A stretch of DNA of 61,238 nt from JBOFWL01 sp051653605 (GTDB lineage Bacteria; Spirochaetota; Brevinematia; Brevinematales; Brevinemataceae), in NCBI GenBank assembly GCA_051653605.1, contig JBOFWL010000023.1:1-61238 (forward strand), in the 5' to 3' direction. Numbering within the stretch: the first letter of the stretch is position 1; each line of letters starts with the position of its first letter. A model generated the notes under the pieces. The model did no database searches. It was not told where the DNA came from and worked only from the letters and a program-made list of their open reading frames with translations. Both the position numbers and the translations under genes were made by a program. Below are positions 1-9,488 of this stretch, one piece after another.

Positions 1-53
1 CTGAATTCTACCAGAAACCGCTTAAAAAAATTCTTCTCTTGTTGATTCCCTAG
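1..53 (+). CDS. Possible 3' end of an upstream gene (partial)
   Basis: An open frame entering from the left edge (codons starting at base 3) ends at TAG 51-53 and encodes a short basic, hydrophobic tail (FYQKPLKKILLLLIP). Such tails are common at the ends of glycosyltransferase genes, and the two following genes are of that kind. Another frame also stays open to base 45, so the reading frame is uncertain and no function can be given. Confidence 0.25.
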   Translation, partial: EFYQKPLKKILLLLIP

Positions 54-173
54 GTTCTTCATTATTTATCCTGTCTATTCTTTATCTTTATCTCAATTAT
101 ACACTAAAATAATTATTTTTACAAGATGTTTCATTACCCACCACCTCTCTCTATTGAAAAAAAATAAAAACTA

Positions 174-1475
174 ATGTATAATGTACCTCAAGTATATCCC
201 TGGGGAGGTGCTAGTCTGAGTTCGCCTAGTAATAATTTCTTTAAACACTTCCTCAAAAATACCGCCCTTGGCCGCCTTGTTCTCTTTATATTATACAGCA
301 TCATTGGTTTCATCACTTCCCTTCTTGGCCGCCTTCTCGGACTTCATCGCTATGACAACATTTTCATTATCTGCGAACGTTGGCATGAGGCTCGCGACAA
401 TGGCTATGCTCTCTTTAAATACATCCGCACCACATACCCTACTTACCCTGTATTCTATGTTTTTGATACTCGCCAGAAAAATATCGACTCCCATAAAATA
501 CATGCACTAGGCAATATACTACCCCATCGTAGCATTAAAACCCTCATATACCTTTATTTTGCACGCTATATCGCCTCACCCCACATAGATATCGCTTTTA
601 TGATTAAAAGATACTTCGGCGACCATGTTTGGAATCAGAAAATCTCCTGCTTCCTCCAACATGGCGTGACAAAGGATAGACTGGGTAAATACTACCAACA
701 AATTGGCTCCACCTTTGATATCATCATCTCAGGAGCTCTCCCCGAATTTGAATTCCTTAAAGAAGAATCTAAAAACTTACATATTACACCCATCTACACG
801 GGATTCGCACGCTGGGATCGCCTCCACAATTTACCCACCCCAAAACGTTCCATTCTCATTATGCCAACATGGAGGCAATACCTTGTCTATCCATCTTGCG
901 GGGCAAAAGATGATCTATCCGAGCGTATTTCCTTTCTTAAAAGCACAGACTATTATATCTATTGGCAAAATCTCCTCGACTCCCCTGAAGTTCACAATAT
1001 CCTCGCCTCTAATGATATCCAAATCGTCTTCTACGCTCATCCAAATCTCTACAATAGCTTAGGGTCGCCTATCTTCTCCTCTTCCTCTCCTTCAATCCAC
1101 ATTGCAGACCCTTCCAAAGACGACCTCCTATCTATTATCGAAGAATCCGCCATGCTTATCACCGATTTCTCTAGCATTTTCTGGGAATTTTCTTATATGA
1201 AACGCCCTATCATTTACTATCAGTTCGATAAAAATTCTTTCCGAGAAAAACACTACCAACAAGGCTATTTCTCCTACTCTCGTGATGGCTTTGGCCCCGT
1301 ATTAACAGACCATTCTGCACTAGTCCAAAAAATACAAGACTATATCCAAAAAGACTTTACACCCGAACCCTCCTTCCTCCAAAAGTCTGCCCTCCATTTT
1401 AATTTATGGGATGATAAAAACTCTCATCGCAACTTCATTACTATTACCTCTTTTTCAAAAAGGAACTCTTCATGA
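174..1475 (+). CDS. CDP-glycerol:glycerophosphate glycerophosphotransferase family protein (TagB/TagF-like)
   Basis: Likely transfers glycerol phosphate or a related polyol phosphate from a CDP-activated donor to a surface glycan. The 433-residue length suits the family. Visible family motifs are the QHG motif near residue 162, a PTWR segment near 230, a YAHPN segment near 287, and the ITDFSS..WE..Y signature near 328. A hydrophobic stretch near residues 33-55 suggests membrane association. The stop overlaps the next gene's start (ATGA at 1472-1475), so the two are translationally coupled. The start at 174 has no good ribosome-binding site and is uncertain. Codons strongly favour C at third positions (ATC, CTC, TAC), unlike genes further right, suggesting a separate origin. 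Donor and acceptor cannot be read from sequence. Confidence 0.85.
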   Translation: MYNVPQVYPWGGASLSSPSNNFFKHFLKNTALGRLVLFILYSIIGFITSLLGRLLGLHRYDNIFIICERWHEARDNGYALFKYIRTTYPTYPVFYVFDTRQKNIDSHKIHALGNILPHRSIKTLIYLYFARYIASPHIDIAFMIKRYFGDHVWNQKISCFLQHGVTKDRLGKYYQQIGSTFDIIISGALPEFEFLKEESKNLHITPIYTGFARWDRLHNLPTPKRSILIMPTWRQYLVYPSCGAKDDLSERISFLKSTDYYIYWQNLLDSPEVHNILASNDIQIVFYAHPNLYNSLGSPIFSSSSPSIHIADPSKDDLLSIIEESAMLITDFSSIFWEFSYMKRPIIYYQFDKNSFREKHYQQGYFSYSRDGFGPVLTDHSALVQKIQDYIQKDFTPEPSFLQKSALHFNLWDDKNSHRNFITITSFSKRNSS

Positions 1476-2548
1476 TACCCAAAGTTTCCATTATTATCCC
1501 TGTCTATAATGTCGAAAAATACCTCCCCGTATGCCTCGATAGCGCCATCAACCAAACCCTTGAAAATATTGAAATTATCATCGTCAACGACTGCTCACCA
1601 GATAATAGCGAAAATATTATCCTCGACTACGCCCAGAAAGACCCCCGCATTATTTATATCAAGCATAGCTCTAACACCCGCCAAGGTGGTGCCCGCAATA
1701 CAGGTATTCGTGCTGCTTCCGGTGAATGGATATACTTCTTAGACAGCGATGACTACATCTCTCTTGATATTCTTGAAAAAATTACCAGAAAATGCGAGCT
1801 CCTCGGTGCTAACTTTGGTGCCTTTGGTCGTAGAGATTTTGGAACTTTTTTAGGCGAAAAGGTATCTTCTATCTACATTCCTTCATCTAAAATGGATGGT
1901 CAAATTCTTAATCAGCATACTATTTCCAATTTAAATCCAGGCCCCGTTCATAAAATCTACAAAAGAGAAGATCTCCTCCAACACAATGTCTTTTTTCCTG
2001 AAAATATGTTTATTGAAGATTGGGTATTCCATTATATTTATGCAGCATCTGTCGAACCTACCATCGCGGTCATCGAAGACGCTGCCTACCACTATCGGCG
2101 CAACTCAGAATCCACCATGGGTCAAATTCATAAAAATGCCGTCAATCAACCCTTAGCAGCTTGTAAAATTGTCGAATTTCTCAAGCAAAACAACAAATGG
2201 CACGATTATAAAATACCCTTTTTAGAAGATCAAAAAGCTACTGCTTTTCACTGGTTTGAAATCTTAGAACCTCAATATTATTCAGATTTCATAAAACATT
2301 TCTCGCTCTTTTGTAAAATTGCCGAACCAAGCTCTGACGACATTGAATTATTCCCTGCCTTCTGTTTTTCCTACCTCGATGATATGCCTATGAACTCTAA
2401 AATAGCCCTCTTTAAACAATTCACCGAAAACTATCTGCTTCTTCATAATAAATGGTACATGTTTGGTCAATTAAATCATAAACAGAAGATCAAAAAGCTC
2501 CTTTCCTATATATTTAGAAAAATCACTAAAATTTTCCGCCTCCCCTAA
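1472..2548 (+). CDS. GT2-family glycosyltransferase
   Basis: A family 2 inverting glycosyltransferase of 358 residues. The N-terminus has the GT-A pattern: VSIIIPVYNVEKYL at residues 5-18, NDCSPDNS near 39, GGARNTG near 72, and the metal/nucleotide-binding DSDD near 91. The C-terminal 150 residues end in a lysine-rich tail that may contact the membrane. It overlaps the polyol-phosphate transferase by 4 bases, so both probably act on one surface polysaccharide or teichoic-acid-like chain. It shares that gene's C-ending codon bias. The sugar donor and acceptor are unknown. Confidence 0.9.
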   Translation: MIPKVSIIIPVYNVEKYLPVCLDSAINQTLENIEIIIVNDCSPDNSENIILDYAQKDPRIIYIKHSSNTRQGGARNTGIRAASGEWIYFLDSDDYISLDILEKITRKCELLGANFGAFGRRDFGTFLGEKVSSIYIPSSKMDGQILNQHTISNLNPGPVHKIYKREDLLQHNVFFPENMFIEDWVFHYIYAASVEPTIAVIEDAAYHYRRNSESTMGQIHKNAVNQPLAACKIVEFLKQNNKWHDYKIPFLEDQKATAFHWFEILEPQYYSDFIKHFSLFCKIAEPSSDDIELFPAFCFSYLDDMPMNSKIALFKQFTENYLLLHNKWYMFGQLNHKQKIKKLLSYIFRKITKIFRLP

Positions 2549-2569
2549 TATTACATCCACCCTCTCCTC

Positions 2570-2598
2570 TTGAAAATACCCATAAAATAATTTATAAT
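2570..2598 (+). promoter_or_regulatory. Sigma-70-type promoter before dgt
   Basis: TTGAAA (2570-2575), a 17-base spacer and TATAAT (2593-2598). The -10 box covers the upstream in-frame ATG at 2597, so that ATG cannot be the start on a transcript from this promoter. Confidence 0.65.
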
Positions 2599-2632
2599 GT
2601 GCGGATATAGCTTTAGCAAGGGAGTTGTTTTT

Positions 2633-4105
2633 TTGAAACATCATATTGAATGGCATAAAATTCTTTCAGATAAAAGAGATAAATCAAGTCAAAGCAGTGA
2701 AACACAAAAAACTACCGACTTGAGATCTCAATACAAAAAAGATCAAGGCAGAGTTTCTTTCTCAAATGACTTCAGGCGACTAGCTCATAAAACTCAAGTG
2801 TTTACAGCACCAACAAATACCATTGTTCATAATAGGCTTACTCATACCTTAGAAGTTGCTAATATCGGCGAATCTCTGGCAGAATTAATTGCATCTGATA
2901 TTATACAAGATAAGCTGAATGGTTCCCCCCTCCATGACATCTTTCCTAAAGACTTTATAGATAATTACAATATAAATTCTCTCTCTAAAGATATGGTAAA
3001 TTACTTGTTTATTAAAACTTTAGGCGAAATAACAAGGGTTGCATGTATGCTCCATGATATTGGTAACCCACCCTTTGGCCACGCCGGAGAAGAGGGAATT
3101 AGACATGCTACCGAGAAATTTATATCTTCATCTTATCTAAAAGAAACGGATAACCATGAACTAAAAGATATTATTCATTTTGAGGGTAATGCCTTTGGGC
3201 TTCACCTTATATTAACACGTCCTGAGTACAATTTAACCTATGCATCTATTGGAGCCATGATTAAATATCCAATTACGACAACAAAGTGGGAAAATCTAAC
3301 AAAGGATGACAAAAAAAAGAAGCCATTATTCAAAAAAAATGGTATTTTTGATATAAATTTTGATAAAATAGATAAAATTCAAGGTGAATTAGGGCTAAAA
3401 ACATCAGAATCTGGCATTTATTTGCGTAATCCTATATCATTAATCATGGAAGCCGCCGATGATATTGGATATTCCATTATGGATTTAGAAGATGCTTTAA
3501 AAATGGAGATTATCACTCCATCCGATAATGTTACGACATCCAATGGATCCATCCCCATAAAACATATATTATTGAACATACTAAAAGATCATAATCTCCT
3601 AAATGATAGAATAAAAGAAGTGTTTCTGGATAATGATAATTCTGTATTCATAAATAAAATCGAGATAATCCGAAGTATTGTCATTCATGGATTGATTTTG
3701 CAAGCGAAAAATACATTTATAAAGAATTACGATGATATCATGAATGGGAAATACGTTAAAAGCCTTTTAGAAGACTATGATCATATAAAATCTATTAAGG
3801 CATTTTCTCTAGAGAACATCTACGGGCATCGAAATATCCTGCTATTGGAGTCAGCAGGCTTTCAGATAATGGAATCTATTTTAGGTATGATGCTCCCCGC
3901 TGGAATACTCCCTGAACAGGATTTAAATAAAAAAGAGTCCCATGCACTAAAATTATTAAAAAAAGAGTGTTCTACTTTTATATTGGCACAATCTATTCAG
4001 GATCGCGCGCTTGCTGTTGCAGGTTTTGTTGCTAGAATGTCTGATAATTACGCTATTGAATTTTACCAGAGAACACATGGTATAAAAATACAAGGTATAG
4101 AGTAG
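2633..4105 (+). CDS. dgt: Deoxyguanosinetriphosphate triphosphohydrolase-like HD protein
   Basis: An HD-superfamily dNTP triphosphohydrolase that splits dGTP (or other dNTPs) into deoxynucleoside and triphosphate, tuning nucleotide pools and sometimes starving phage. Family motifs are FRRLAHKTQVF near residue 35, NRLTHTLEV near 65, the metal-binding HDIGNPPFGHAGE near 141, and EAADDIGYSIMD later. The frame opens at ATG 2597, but that lies in the -10 box. The AAGGGAG site at 2618-2624 points instead to TTG 2633, giving 490 residues. Codons are AT-rich like most of the window and differ from the preceding transferases. Whether dGTP is the true substrate cannot be told from sequence. Confidence 0.85.
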   Translation: MKHHIEWHKILSDKRDKSSQSSETQKTTDLRSQYKKDQGRVSFSNDFRRLAHKTQVFTAPTNTIVHNRLTHTLEVANIGESLAELIASDIIQDKLNGSPLHDIFPKDFIDNYNINSLSKDMVNYLFIKTLGEITRVACMLHDIGNPPFGHAGEEGIRHATEKFISSSYLKETDNHELKDIIHFEGNAFGLHLILTRPEYNLTYASIGAMIKYPITTTKWENLTKDDKKKKPLFKKNGIFDINFDKIDKIQGELGLKTSESGIYLRNPISLIMEAADDIGYSIMDLEDALKMEIITPSDNVTTSNGSIPIKHILLNILKDHNLLNDRIKEVFLDNDNSVFINKIEIIRSIVIHGLILQAKNTFIKNYDDIMNGKYVKSLLEDYDHIKSIKAFSLENIYGHRNILLLESAGFQIMESILGMMLPAGILPEQDLNKKESHALKLLKKECSTFILAQSIQDRALAVAGFVARMSDNYAIEFYQRTHGIKIQGIE

Positions 4106-4153
4106 ACTATAACAATTCTTTGCCTATGATAGATTATAAATTAAGGAGTTTTT

Positions 4154-5686
4154 ATGGTTTGGTCCTTAATTGATACCGTTATTGTTATCGGGTATCTCAG
4201 TTTTCTTATGTGTTTAGGCTTCTTGTTTTCAAAGCGGCATATATCTAGCAACGACTACTTTATAGCTAGCCGTCGAATTCCTTCTTTTATTGCAGCACTA
4301 AGTGTTTATGCAACAGCTCTATCTTCGATTTCTTATGTAGCAATAACATCTAACATTTATAAAAATGGTTGGATTTTTGGAATTGGCGTCCTTAGTGTAA
4401 TTCCTCTTATATTTTTGGTATCACATTTTTTTATACCTTTTATACGCCGAATCAATGCAATAACAACTTATGAGTACATAGAAGCTCGCTTCAATCGACC
4501 AATGAGACTCATGGCTAGTGCTATATTTATTCTCTTTAATATTGTTCGCATAGCTATTGTGATATACATTCCAACAATAGCCATTACCTCTGTATGGCAA
4601 AACGTTAACCCTTACATGATTGTGTGCCTTATTGGTTTCCTGTGTGTTATTTACACCACCGTAGGAGGGTTTGAAGCAATAGTGTGGGCTGATGCGATAC
4701 AGGCTTTTATTTTAGTATCTGGTGCCCTTTTAGTTATCTTTTTTGGATTTAGAGTGGTTCCTTCTGGGGTTGATCCATTTGCTGTTATGGTGGCTGATGG
4801 CAAAATTTTTCCTGCAGAGAATTTTTCTTTCAACCCTAAAGAAACTACCATATGGTGGCTGATGATTGGTGGATTCTTTGCCTCTATTTACCAGTATATT
4901 GGCTCGCAAGATATTACACAGCGATATAGCTCTACCAAAACGCTTGCCGAAGCAAAAAAAACATTATATCTTCAAATTCCGTTGCTTTTCACTAGCTTAT
5001 TTATTTTTATTGGCATGGGATCAGCAATTTATATATTTTATAAATATAGTGGATTTTCCAGCCCTAATTTAAGTAATTACAATGCAATACTCCCCTATTT
5101 TGTGATTAATCATTTGCCAATAGGAATAAAAGGCATCATTATTGCAGGGATTTTTGCGGCAGCACAGTCTACTGTTTCTTCTAGTTTAAATTCTTCAGCA
5201 ACTTGTGTTATTGTAGATTTTATATCGCCTATTCGTCATATAACTGAATCTCGAAAAATTAACTACGCTCGAATTATCAGTTGGCTATTGGGGATTATTT
5301 CAACAATGATTACCATGCATTTTATTGTCGCAGGCCAAAGTGACATGTATGTATTTTTTAATAGCACTCTTGGCTTGTTAGCAGGGCCAATCGCAGGGGT
5401 GTTTCTTCTTGGAATATTTTCTAATCGTGTAAGTTCGCTATCGGCTTGGATTGGCTTTATTTTTTCTTCCTGTGTCGCTATTTATTTAGGAAACCCGGGG
5501 GAAATATTAACTCTTATTCCCGGATATACAAAACCGGCTATTTTCGGATTTTTATTCTCTCCCATAATTATATTATCTTGTATTTTTTCAGGTTACATTG
5601 CTGCATTGATTTTTCCTCCTGTATCTCTAGAAAAAATCAAAGGACTTACTTATCATTCGCTGCGAGATATTTCTGATATCACCTAA
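4154..5686 (+). CDS. Sodium:solute symporter family (SSS/SLC5) transporter
   Basis: A 510-residue inner-membrane protein with about a dozen hydrophobic segments. The opening segment followed by SSNDYFIASRRIPSF is typical of the family, as are a TALSSISYV segment near residue 55 and a TTVGGFEAIVWADAIQ stretch near 170. These proteins couple sodium entry to uptake of sugars, sialic acid, amino acids or organic acids; the substrate cannot be assigned. It starts 48 bases after dgt with a good TAAGGAG site and ends at the repeated hairpin terminator near 5714. Confidence 0.9.
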   Translation: MVWSLIDTVIVIGYLSFLMCLGFLFSKRHISSNDYFIASRRIPSFIAALSVYATALSSISYVAITSNIYKNGWIFGIGVLSVIPLIFLVSHFFIPFIRRINAITTYEYIEARFNRPMRLMASAIFILFNIVRIAIVIYIPTIAITSVWQNVNPYMIVCLIGFLCVIYTTVGGFEAIVWADAIQAFILVSGALLVIFFGFRVVPSGVDPFAVMVADGKIFPAENFSFNPKETTIWWLMIGGFFASIYQYIGSQDITQRYSSTKTLAEAKKTLYLQIPLLFTSLFIFIGMGSAIYIFYKYSGFSSPNLSNYNAILPYFVINHLPIGIKGIIIAGIFAAAQSTVSSSLNSSATCVIVDFISPIRHITESRKINYARIISWLLGIISTMITMHFIVAGQSDMYVFFNSTLGLLAGPIAGVFLLGIFSNRVSSLSAWIGFIFSSCVAIYLGNPGEILTLIPGYTKPAIFGFLFSPIIILSCIFSGYIAALIFPPVSLEKIKGLTYHSLRDISDIT

Positions 5687-5713
5687 TTTATTATATTAGT
5701 GTCATCTAAATAT

Positions 5714-5743
5714 AAAAGCACACCGTATTTGGTGTGCTTTTTT
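5714..5743 (+). terminator. Terminator, copy 1 of a repeated hairpin
   Basis: AAAAGCACACC (5714-5724), a 6-base loop, then GGTGTGCTTTT (5731-5741) and more T. It can serve the symporter on the plus strand and the Fic-like gene on the minus strand. Near-identical copies lie near 9453 and 12821. Confidence 0.8.
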
Positions 5744-5749
5744 GTTGTT

Positions 5750-6691
5750 TTATAGATTGAATAATGATGGCGTCATCATCTTTTTTATCTGTGGATTGTC
5801 TCTTATCTCTATAAAGATATCCATCAACCCTGCATTTATGAATAATTTCTGTGTTCCTATCTTCTTTTGTAAGAATATTCCTTCCTTTGATAGACTGTTT
5901 AGAAATCGGGCAGCTTTGTCTCTCTTCCAATTAGCTATTTTCATCAACTGTGGTATATCTATCATTACATGGCTACAGAAAAAGAAAAATATATCTTCAT
6001 TATCTTCTACTTTACTTTGCATTGTCTCCATTAATTTTGCTATTTTCTGCTTTGATATGCCAATAATCAAACTTCCAAGATCGCAAATTCTTTCGAATTG
6101 ATTCAGATATATTATAATGACATCATCCATTACTGGATTTTTGAAAATATCAAACAGCTTACCTATAATCAAAAAATTATCTGGGTAAAAAATGGGCTCT
6201 CGTAAAACCCCTAGTTCTTTTAAGAAATGCAATGCCATTATTCTTATTATACGCTCTTGATTTGGGTGACCTTTTGTTATTTTCCATGTGCGGTACACAA
6301 ACCCATATAGTTGTATTAGAGGATCTATTCTTGATTTTTGCAACTGCGTAATGTATAAATCATAATTAAATATCTGCTCTGGTGATAAAACAATTTCATG
6401 TGACCATTCATCCATACACCTCTGCAAGGTTAAACTTGTTAATGGAGTATCCCAAATCTTTAATAGTATTTTTAAATCTGCATTTGTATTATCTAACTCT
6501 TTTGTTGATATGAAAGAACGTGGCACATTTTCCAAAGCAATACCTTGATTGAAAACAAGAAAATTTAATAATAAACGTGAATCTGGAAATTGTAAGAAAT
6601 CTGCCTGAAAAGAAATAAGATTTTGCCATACTGATGAAACCGTTCTTAAAACTGGCACCGTATGCAGGCGCTCTAGATCTGAAATTGTCAT
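5750..6691 (-). CDS. Fic-like protein lacking the catalytic motif, copy 1
   Basis: A 313-residue protein whose layout resembles Fic-domain proteins. An inhibitory-helix-like stretch (NQGIALENVPRS) lies near residues 50-62. The core then has DPLIQLYGFVYRTWKIT, KGHPNQERIIR and REPIFYPDNFL, matching the spacing around the Fic HPFxxGNGRxxR loop. A C-terminal winged-helix-like region follows (DIPQLMKIANWKRDKAARFLNSL and on). The catalytic loop is about three residues short and reads HPNQER instead of HPFxxGNGR, so AMP transfer is unlikely. The start is ATG 6691 behind an AGGAGG site, not the longer frame from 6751. It diverges from the flavoprotein at 6909 and has a close second copy. It may be a regulator; the Fic link is inferred from pattern only. 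Confidence 0.55.
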   Translation of the reverse strand: MTISDLERLHTVPVLRTVSSVWQNLISFQADFLQFPDSRLLLNFLVFNQGIALENVPRSFISTKELDNTNADLKILLKIWDTPLTSLTLQRCMDEWSHEIVLSPEQIFNYDLYITQLQKSRIDPLIQLYGFVYRTWKITKGHPNQERIIRIMALHFLKELGVLREPIFYPDNFLIIGKLFDIFKNPVMDDVIIIYLNQFERICDLGSLIIGISKQKIAKLMETMQSKVEDNEDIFFFFCSHVMIDIPQLMKIANWKRDKAARFLNSLSKEGIFLQKKIGTQKLFINAGLMDIFIEIRDNPQIKKMMTPSLFNL

Positions 6692-6820
6692 TAGTATATC
6701 CTCCTGCGAGATAACACAATCATTATACCATACTTTTTGACAATTTGTCAATAAACACTCATATTATCTATTTTTGTTTATATATTAATTGCATATTACA
6801 TATACACTTTAAGCATAAAT

Positions 6821-6872
6821 AAGCATTTTTTAATTAAAAATGCTTGAATAAACCGCAAAAATATGCTAATAT
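6821..6872 (+). promoter_or_regulatory. Promoter with palindromic operator-like site, copy 1
   Basis: A perfect 10-base inverted repeat (AAGCATTTTT / AAAAATGCTT, 6821-6845) overlaps the -35 box TTGAAT (6844-6849). TAATAT lies 17 bases further (6867-6872). It sits between divergent genes and is preserved in copy 2 at 10560-10611, suggesting a repressor site rather than chance. Confidence 0.6.
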
Positions 6873-6908
6873 ATTCTAACCAATAAAACAATTGCGGAGG
6901 GTAATACT

Positions 6909-8507
6909 ATGAAGTATGATATCGCTGTTATCGGAGCTGGCCTTGGAGGGCTTACTGCTGCTGCTACATTAGCAAAAAAAGGAAAGAAAGTTATTGTTCT
7001 CGAACAACATTTTATCCCTGGTGGCTGTGCTACCGTTTTTACTCGTAAAGATATTCGTTTTGAAGTGGGTCTTCATGAAATGGATTTTGGTAAACCTGAC
7101 CGAGATATGAAGCATGTTATTTTCAAAAAATTAGGCTTAGACAAAACATTACCTCTTGTTGATATACCTCAAACATGGAGACTTACAACAAAAAAAGGGG
7201 AAATCACTATTCCTCATGGTGTAAAAAATACAATAAACTACCTATCTAATATGTTTCCTGAAGAAAAAAAAGGGATTCGTGCTTATTTTCGTGATATGAA
7301 AATAACCGCGACTGCTTATAACCGCCTACCAAGTGATTTAAACCCTATTCAGTTCTTTTTATTCCCAATACTAGGGGCTCCTTTCCACCTTCGAAATTAT
7401 ATTCAACAAGCTAGTGTTGGTGCTAAATATGATAAATACATCAAAAACGAAGAACTTAAACATATTTTAGATACTAACTATGCTTATTTCACAGATGATT
7501 CCTATAAATTATCTTGGTACTACCATTCAATGGCACAATATAGCTATTATAACTCTGCAAAGTTTGTTAAAGGCGGTAGCCAAGTTTTATCCGACCAGCT
7601 TGTAGACATTATTAAAGCTAATGGTGGCGAGGTTAGATTGATGGCCGATGTCCAGAAAATCAATCTTAAAGGAAATGTTGCCTGTGGCGTCACCTATTTA
7701 GACCGTAAAACTAAAGAAATTATATCCATTGATGCTAAAAAAGTTATTGCAAACTGTGCACCTGAAACAATATTTAATGGCAACATGGTTCCATCTCAAT
7801 ATTCCGAACCAAAAGTGGCTAAATCAAAGAATGGCGTTTCTCTTTATGAAGTATATGTAATCTTTAAAGAAAAACTAAGCAAAAAGTTTGGAGAACTTGC
7901 TTACTCTACGTTTATTTCTAGTGATACAAATGTTATTGAACAGCCCGTTTCCCAAAAAGGGAGAATCATTAAAGAAATGGATGTTGCAGACCGTCCTTTT
8001 GTAATGGTTGACTACAACGCTATTGACTCTGGGCTTGTTCCAGAGGGAGACCCTCGTGGATTTGGTGTGCTTTGTAGCACATCCTACCTAAGCGAATGGG
8101 AATCTCTTTCTCCCGAAGATTATAAAGCTAAAAAAGAACAACTTGCTCAACGCTTGTTTGAACGATTAGAGGCAATATACCCAGGATTTAAAGATAGCAT
8201 CGACTACTACGAAGTTGCAACTCCTAAAACAATTAAACGTTATCTTAAAACCCCCGGCGGAAACGCTTATGGCTATGAAAATATTGGATACGAGAAAAAT
8301 CGCGCTCCATTCAAAGCAAGCCAAATTAAAAACCTTTTCTATACAGGTGCATTTAATAAAAGTGGTGGAGGCTTTACTGGGGTAATCATTGGTGGATACA
8401 GAACCGCTGTTGAAGTGTTGTGCCCAACATGGATACGAATATTAGTAGGAACGGCTCTCTGTACGATATCGGTTCAAACTATTATTAAATTACTTCTTCA
8501 CCATTAA
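6909..8507 (+). CDS. Phytoene desaturase/retinol-saturase-like FAD oxidoreductase, copy 1
   Basis: A 532-residue flavoprotein. The Rossmann FAD-binding motif is at the N-terminus (VIGAGLGGLTAAATLAKKG, then LEQH), followed by the PGGCATVF loop. A C-terminal FAD-contact region (NLFYTGAFNKSGGGFTGVI) and a hydrophobic tail consistent with membrane attachment complete it. Members of this family desaturate, saturate or isomerise carotenoids, retinoids and other lipids; no carotenoid genes are nearby, so the substrate is unknown. The start has a GGAGG site. It is followed after 20 bases by an exported protein gene. A second copy lies at 10648-12258, with identity that varies sharply along the gene. 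Confidence 0.85.
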   Translation: MKYDIAVIGAGLGGLTAAATLAKKGKKVIVLEQHFIPGGCATVFTRKDIRFEVGLHEMDFGKPDRDMKHVIFKKLGLDKTLPLVDIPQTWRLTTKKGEITIPHGVKNTINYLSNMFPEEKKGIRAYFRDMKITATAYNRLPSDLNPIQFFLFPILGAPFHLRNYIQQASVGAKYDKYIKNEELKHILDTNYAYFTDDSYKLSWYYHSMAQYSYYNSAKFVKGGSQVLSDQLVDIIKANGGEVRLMADVQKINLKGNVACGVTYLDRKTKEIISIDAKKVIANCAPETIFNGNMVPSQYSEPKVAKSKNGVSLYEVYVIFKEKLSKKFGELAYSTFISSDTNVIEQPVSQKGRIIKEMDVADRPFVMVDYNAIDSGLVPEGDPRGFGVLCSTSYLSEWESLSPEDYKAKKEQLAQRLFERLEAIYPGFKDSIDYYEVATPKTIKRYLKTPGGNAYGYENIGYEKNRAPFKASQIKNLFYTGAFNKSGGGFTGVIIGGYRTAVEVLCPTWIRILVGTALCTISVQTIIKLLLHH

Positions 8508-8527
8508 CAACATAAGGATAGAATGTT

Positions 8528-9430
8528 ATGAAAAAAACTTTATTGTGCTTGATTTTATTGTGTTCTCCACTCTTAGCGCAGGAATCCCAAGTTAAAGAAA
8601 CTATCACAGATAGAGCTCCTGGATCAAGTTTTGATCAAGGAATATACTGGGATAACAGTGCTTTATTTCGTTGGAACTATTTTGGAGCTGGTTACCTCAC
8701 CAAGATTTACTATAGAAAAGCCCTGCATCGTGATCGTCTTTCTTTCATGTTTGCTGGATCTGTTCTTGATTTTGGTATAGAGCAATCTTTATCCTCTTTA
8801 AGTCGCACTTCGGCATTCGTATATTATCAGCCTTTGGCAGCTTTAAGCTTCCTTGTAAAAGTTGGTTATGCACATGCTATTGTTCCATCTGCTTTACTTA
8901 ATAGTAGCACAGATGATTACAGCCATGGACTTCCTCCATTTTCAGGGCTTAATCCGTTAAATCGTACGCCTGTAAATAGTACAAGTAAGTCTATTCAAAT
9001 TGAGTTTGCACCAACCTTAACTATTGGTGGTGCTGTTGGTAAAGGCTTACTTGCTGTTATATATACACCTACAATCCGCTATTACCGAAATTTCTCTATT
9101 AGCGAAAATGAGTTTCATTTAGATCCTCATGACGTTCTTCCTTTAAGAGGGAGTGATGTGTATTACAAACACGATCTTAAGTTTGGCTATGTTCTCAGTG
9201 GAACTGGGATGAGTTTTGCTCTTACCACTATTTTTGAGCACCTCCAATCTGGCAGTGCGCTTTTGAGAGCTTCGATGTTTGGTTCTTTCTCTTACGAAAA
9301 AGCCCTGCAAAAATACCCTAACGTAGCCCCCTACTTTAAAGCCCAAATTGGTTCTTATATTGTGGATCGTTATGCTCAAAACTTATTTGGAATACAGATA
9401 GACACAGGTGTTCGTTGGAAAATTAAATAG
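8528..9430 (+). CDS. Exported beta-barrel-like outer-membrane protein, unknown
   Basis: A 300-residue protein with a clear signal peptide (MKKTLLCLILLCSPLLAQE). The mature part alternates short aromatic and hydrophobic strands with turns and ends in a strand-like VRWKIK, suggesting an outer-membrane barrel. An AAGGA site precedes the start, and it follows the flavoprotein by 20 bases, so both are probably co-transcribed. The terminator copy near 9453 ends the unit. I do not recognise a family. The duplicated module carries a different exported protein in the same place. Confidence 0.7.
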   Translation: MKKTLLCLILLCSPLLAQESQVKETITDRAPGSSFDQGIYWDNSALFRWNYFGAGYLTKIYYRKALHRDRLSFMFAGSVLDFGIEQSLSSLSRTSAFVYYQPLAALSFLVKVGYAHAIVPSALLNSSTDDYSHGLPPFSGLNPLNRTPVNSTSKSIQIEFAPTLTIGGAVGKGLLAVIYTPTIRYYRNFSISENEFHLDPHDVLPLRGSDVYYKHDLKFGYVLSGTGMSFALTTIFEHLQSGSALLRASMFGSFSYEKALQKYPNVAPYFKAQIGSYIVDRYAQNLFGIQIDTGVRWKIK

Positions 9431-9452
9431 AATGACACCGCCCTCAAATATA

Positions 9453-9483
9453 AAAAGCACACCGTATTTGGTGTGCTTTTTTG
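9453..9483 (+). terminator. Terminator, copy 2 of the repeated hairpin
   Basis: AAAAGCACACC (9453-9463), loop GTATTT, GGTGTGCTTTT (9470-9480) and a T run. Stem and loop are the same as the copy near 5714, and it also precedes a Fic-like gene end. Confidence 0.8.
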
Positions 9484-9488
9484 TTGTT

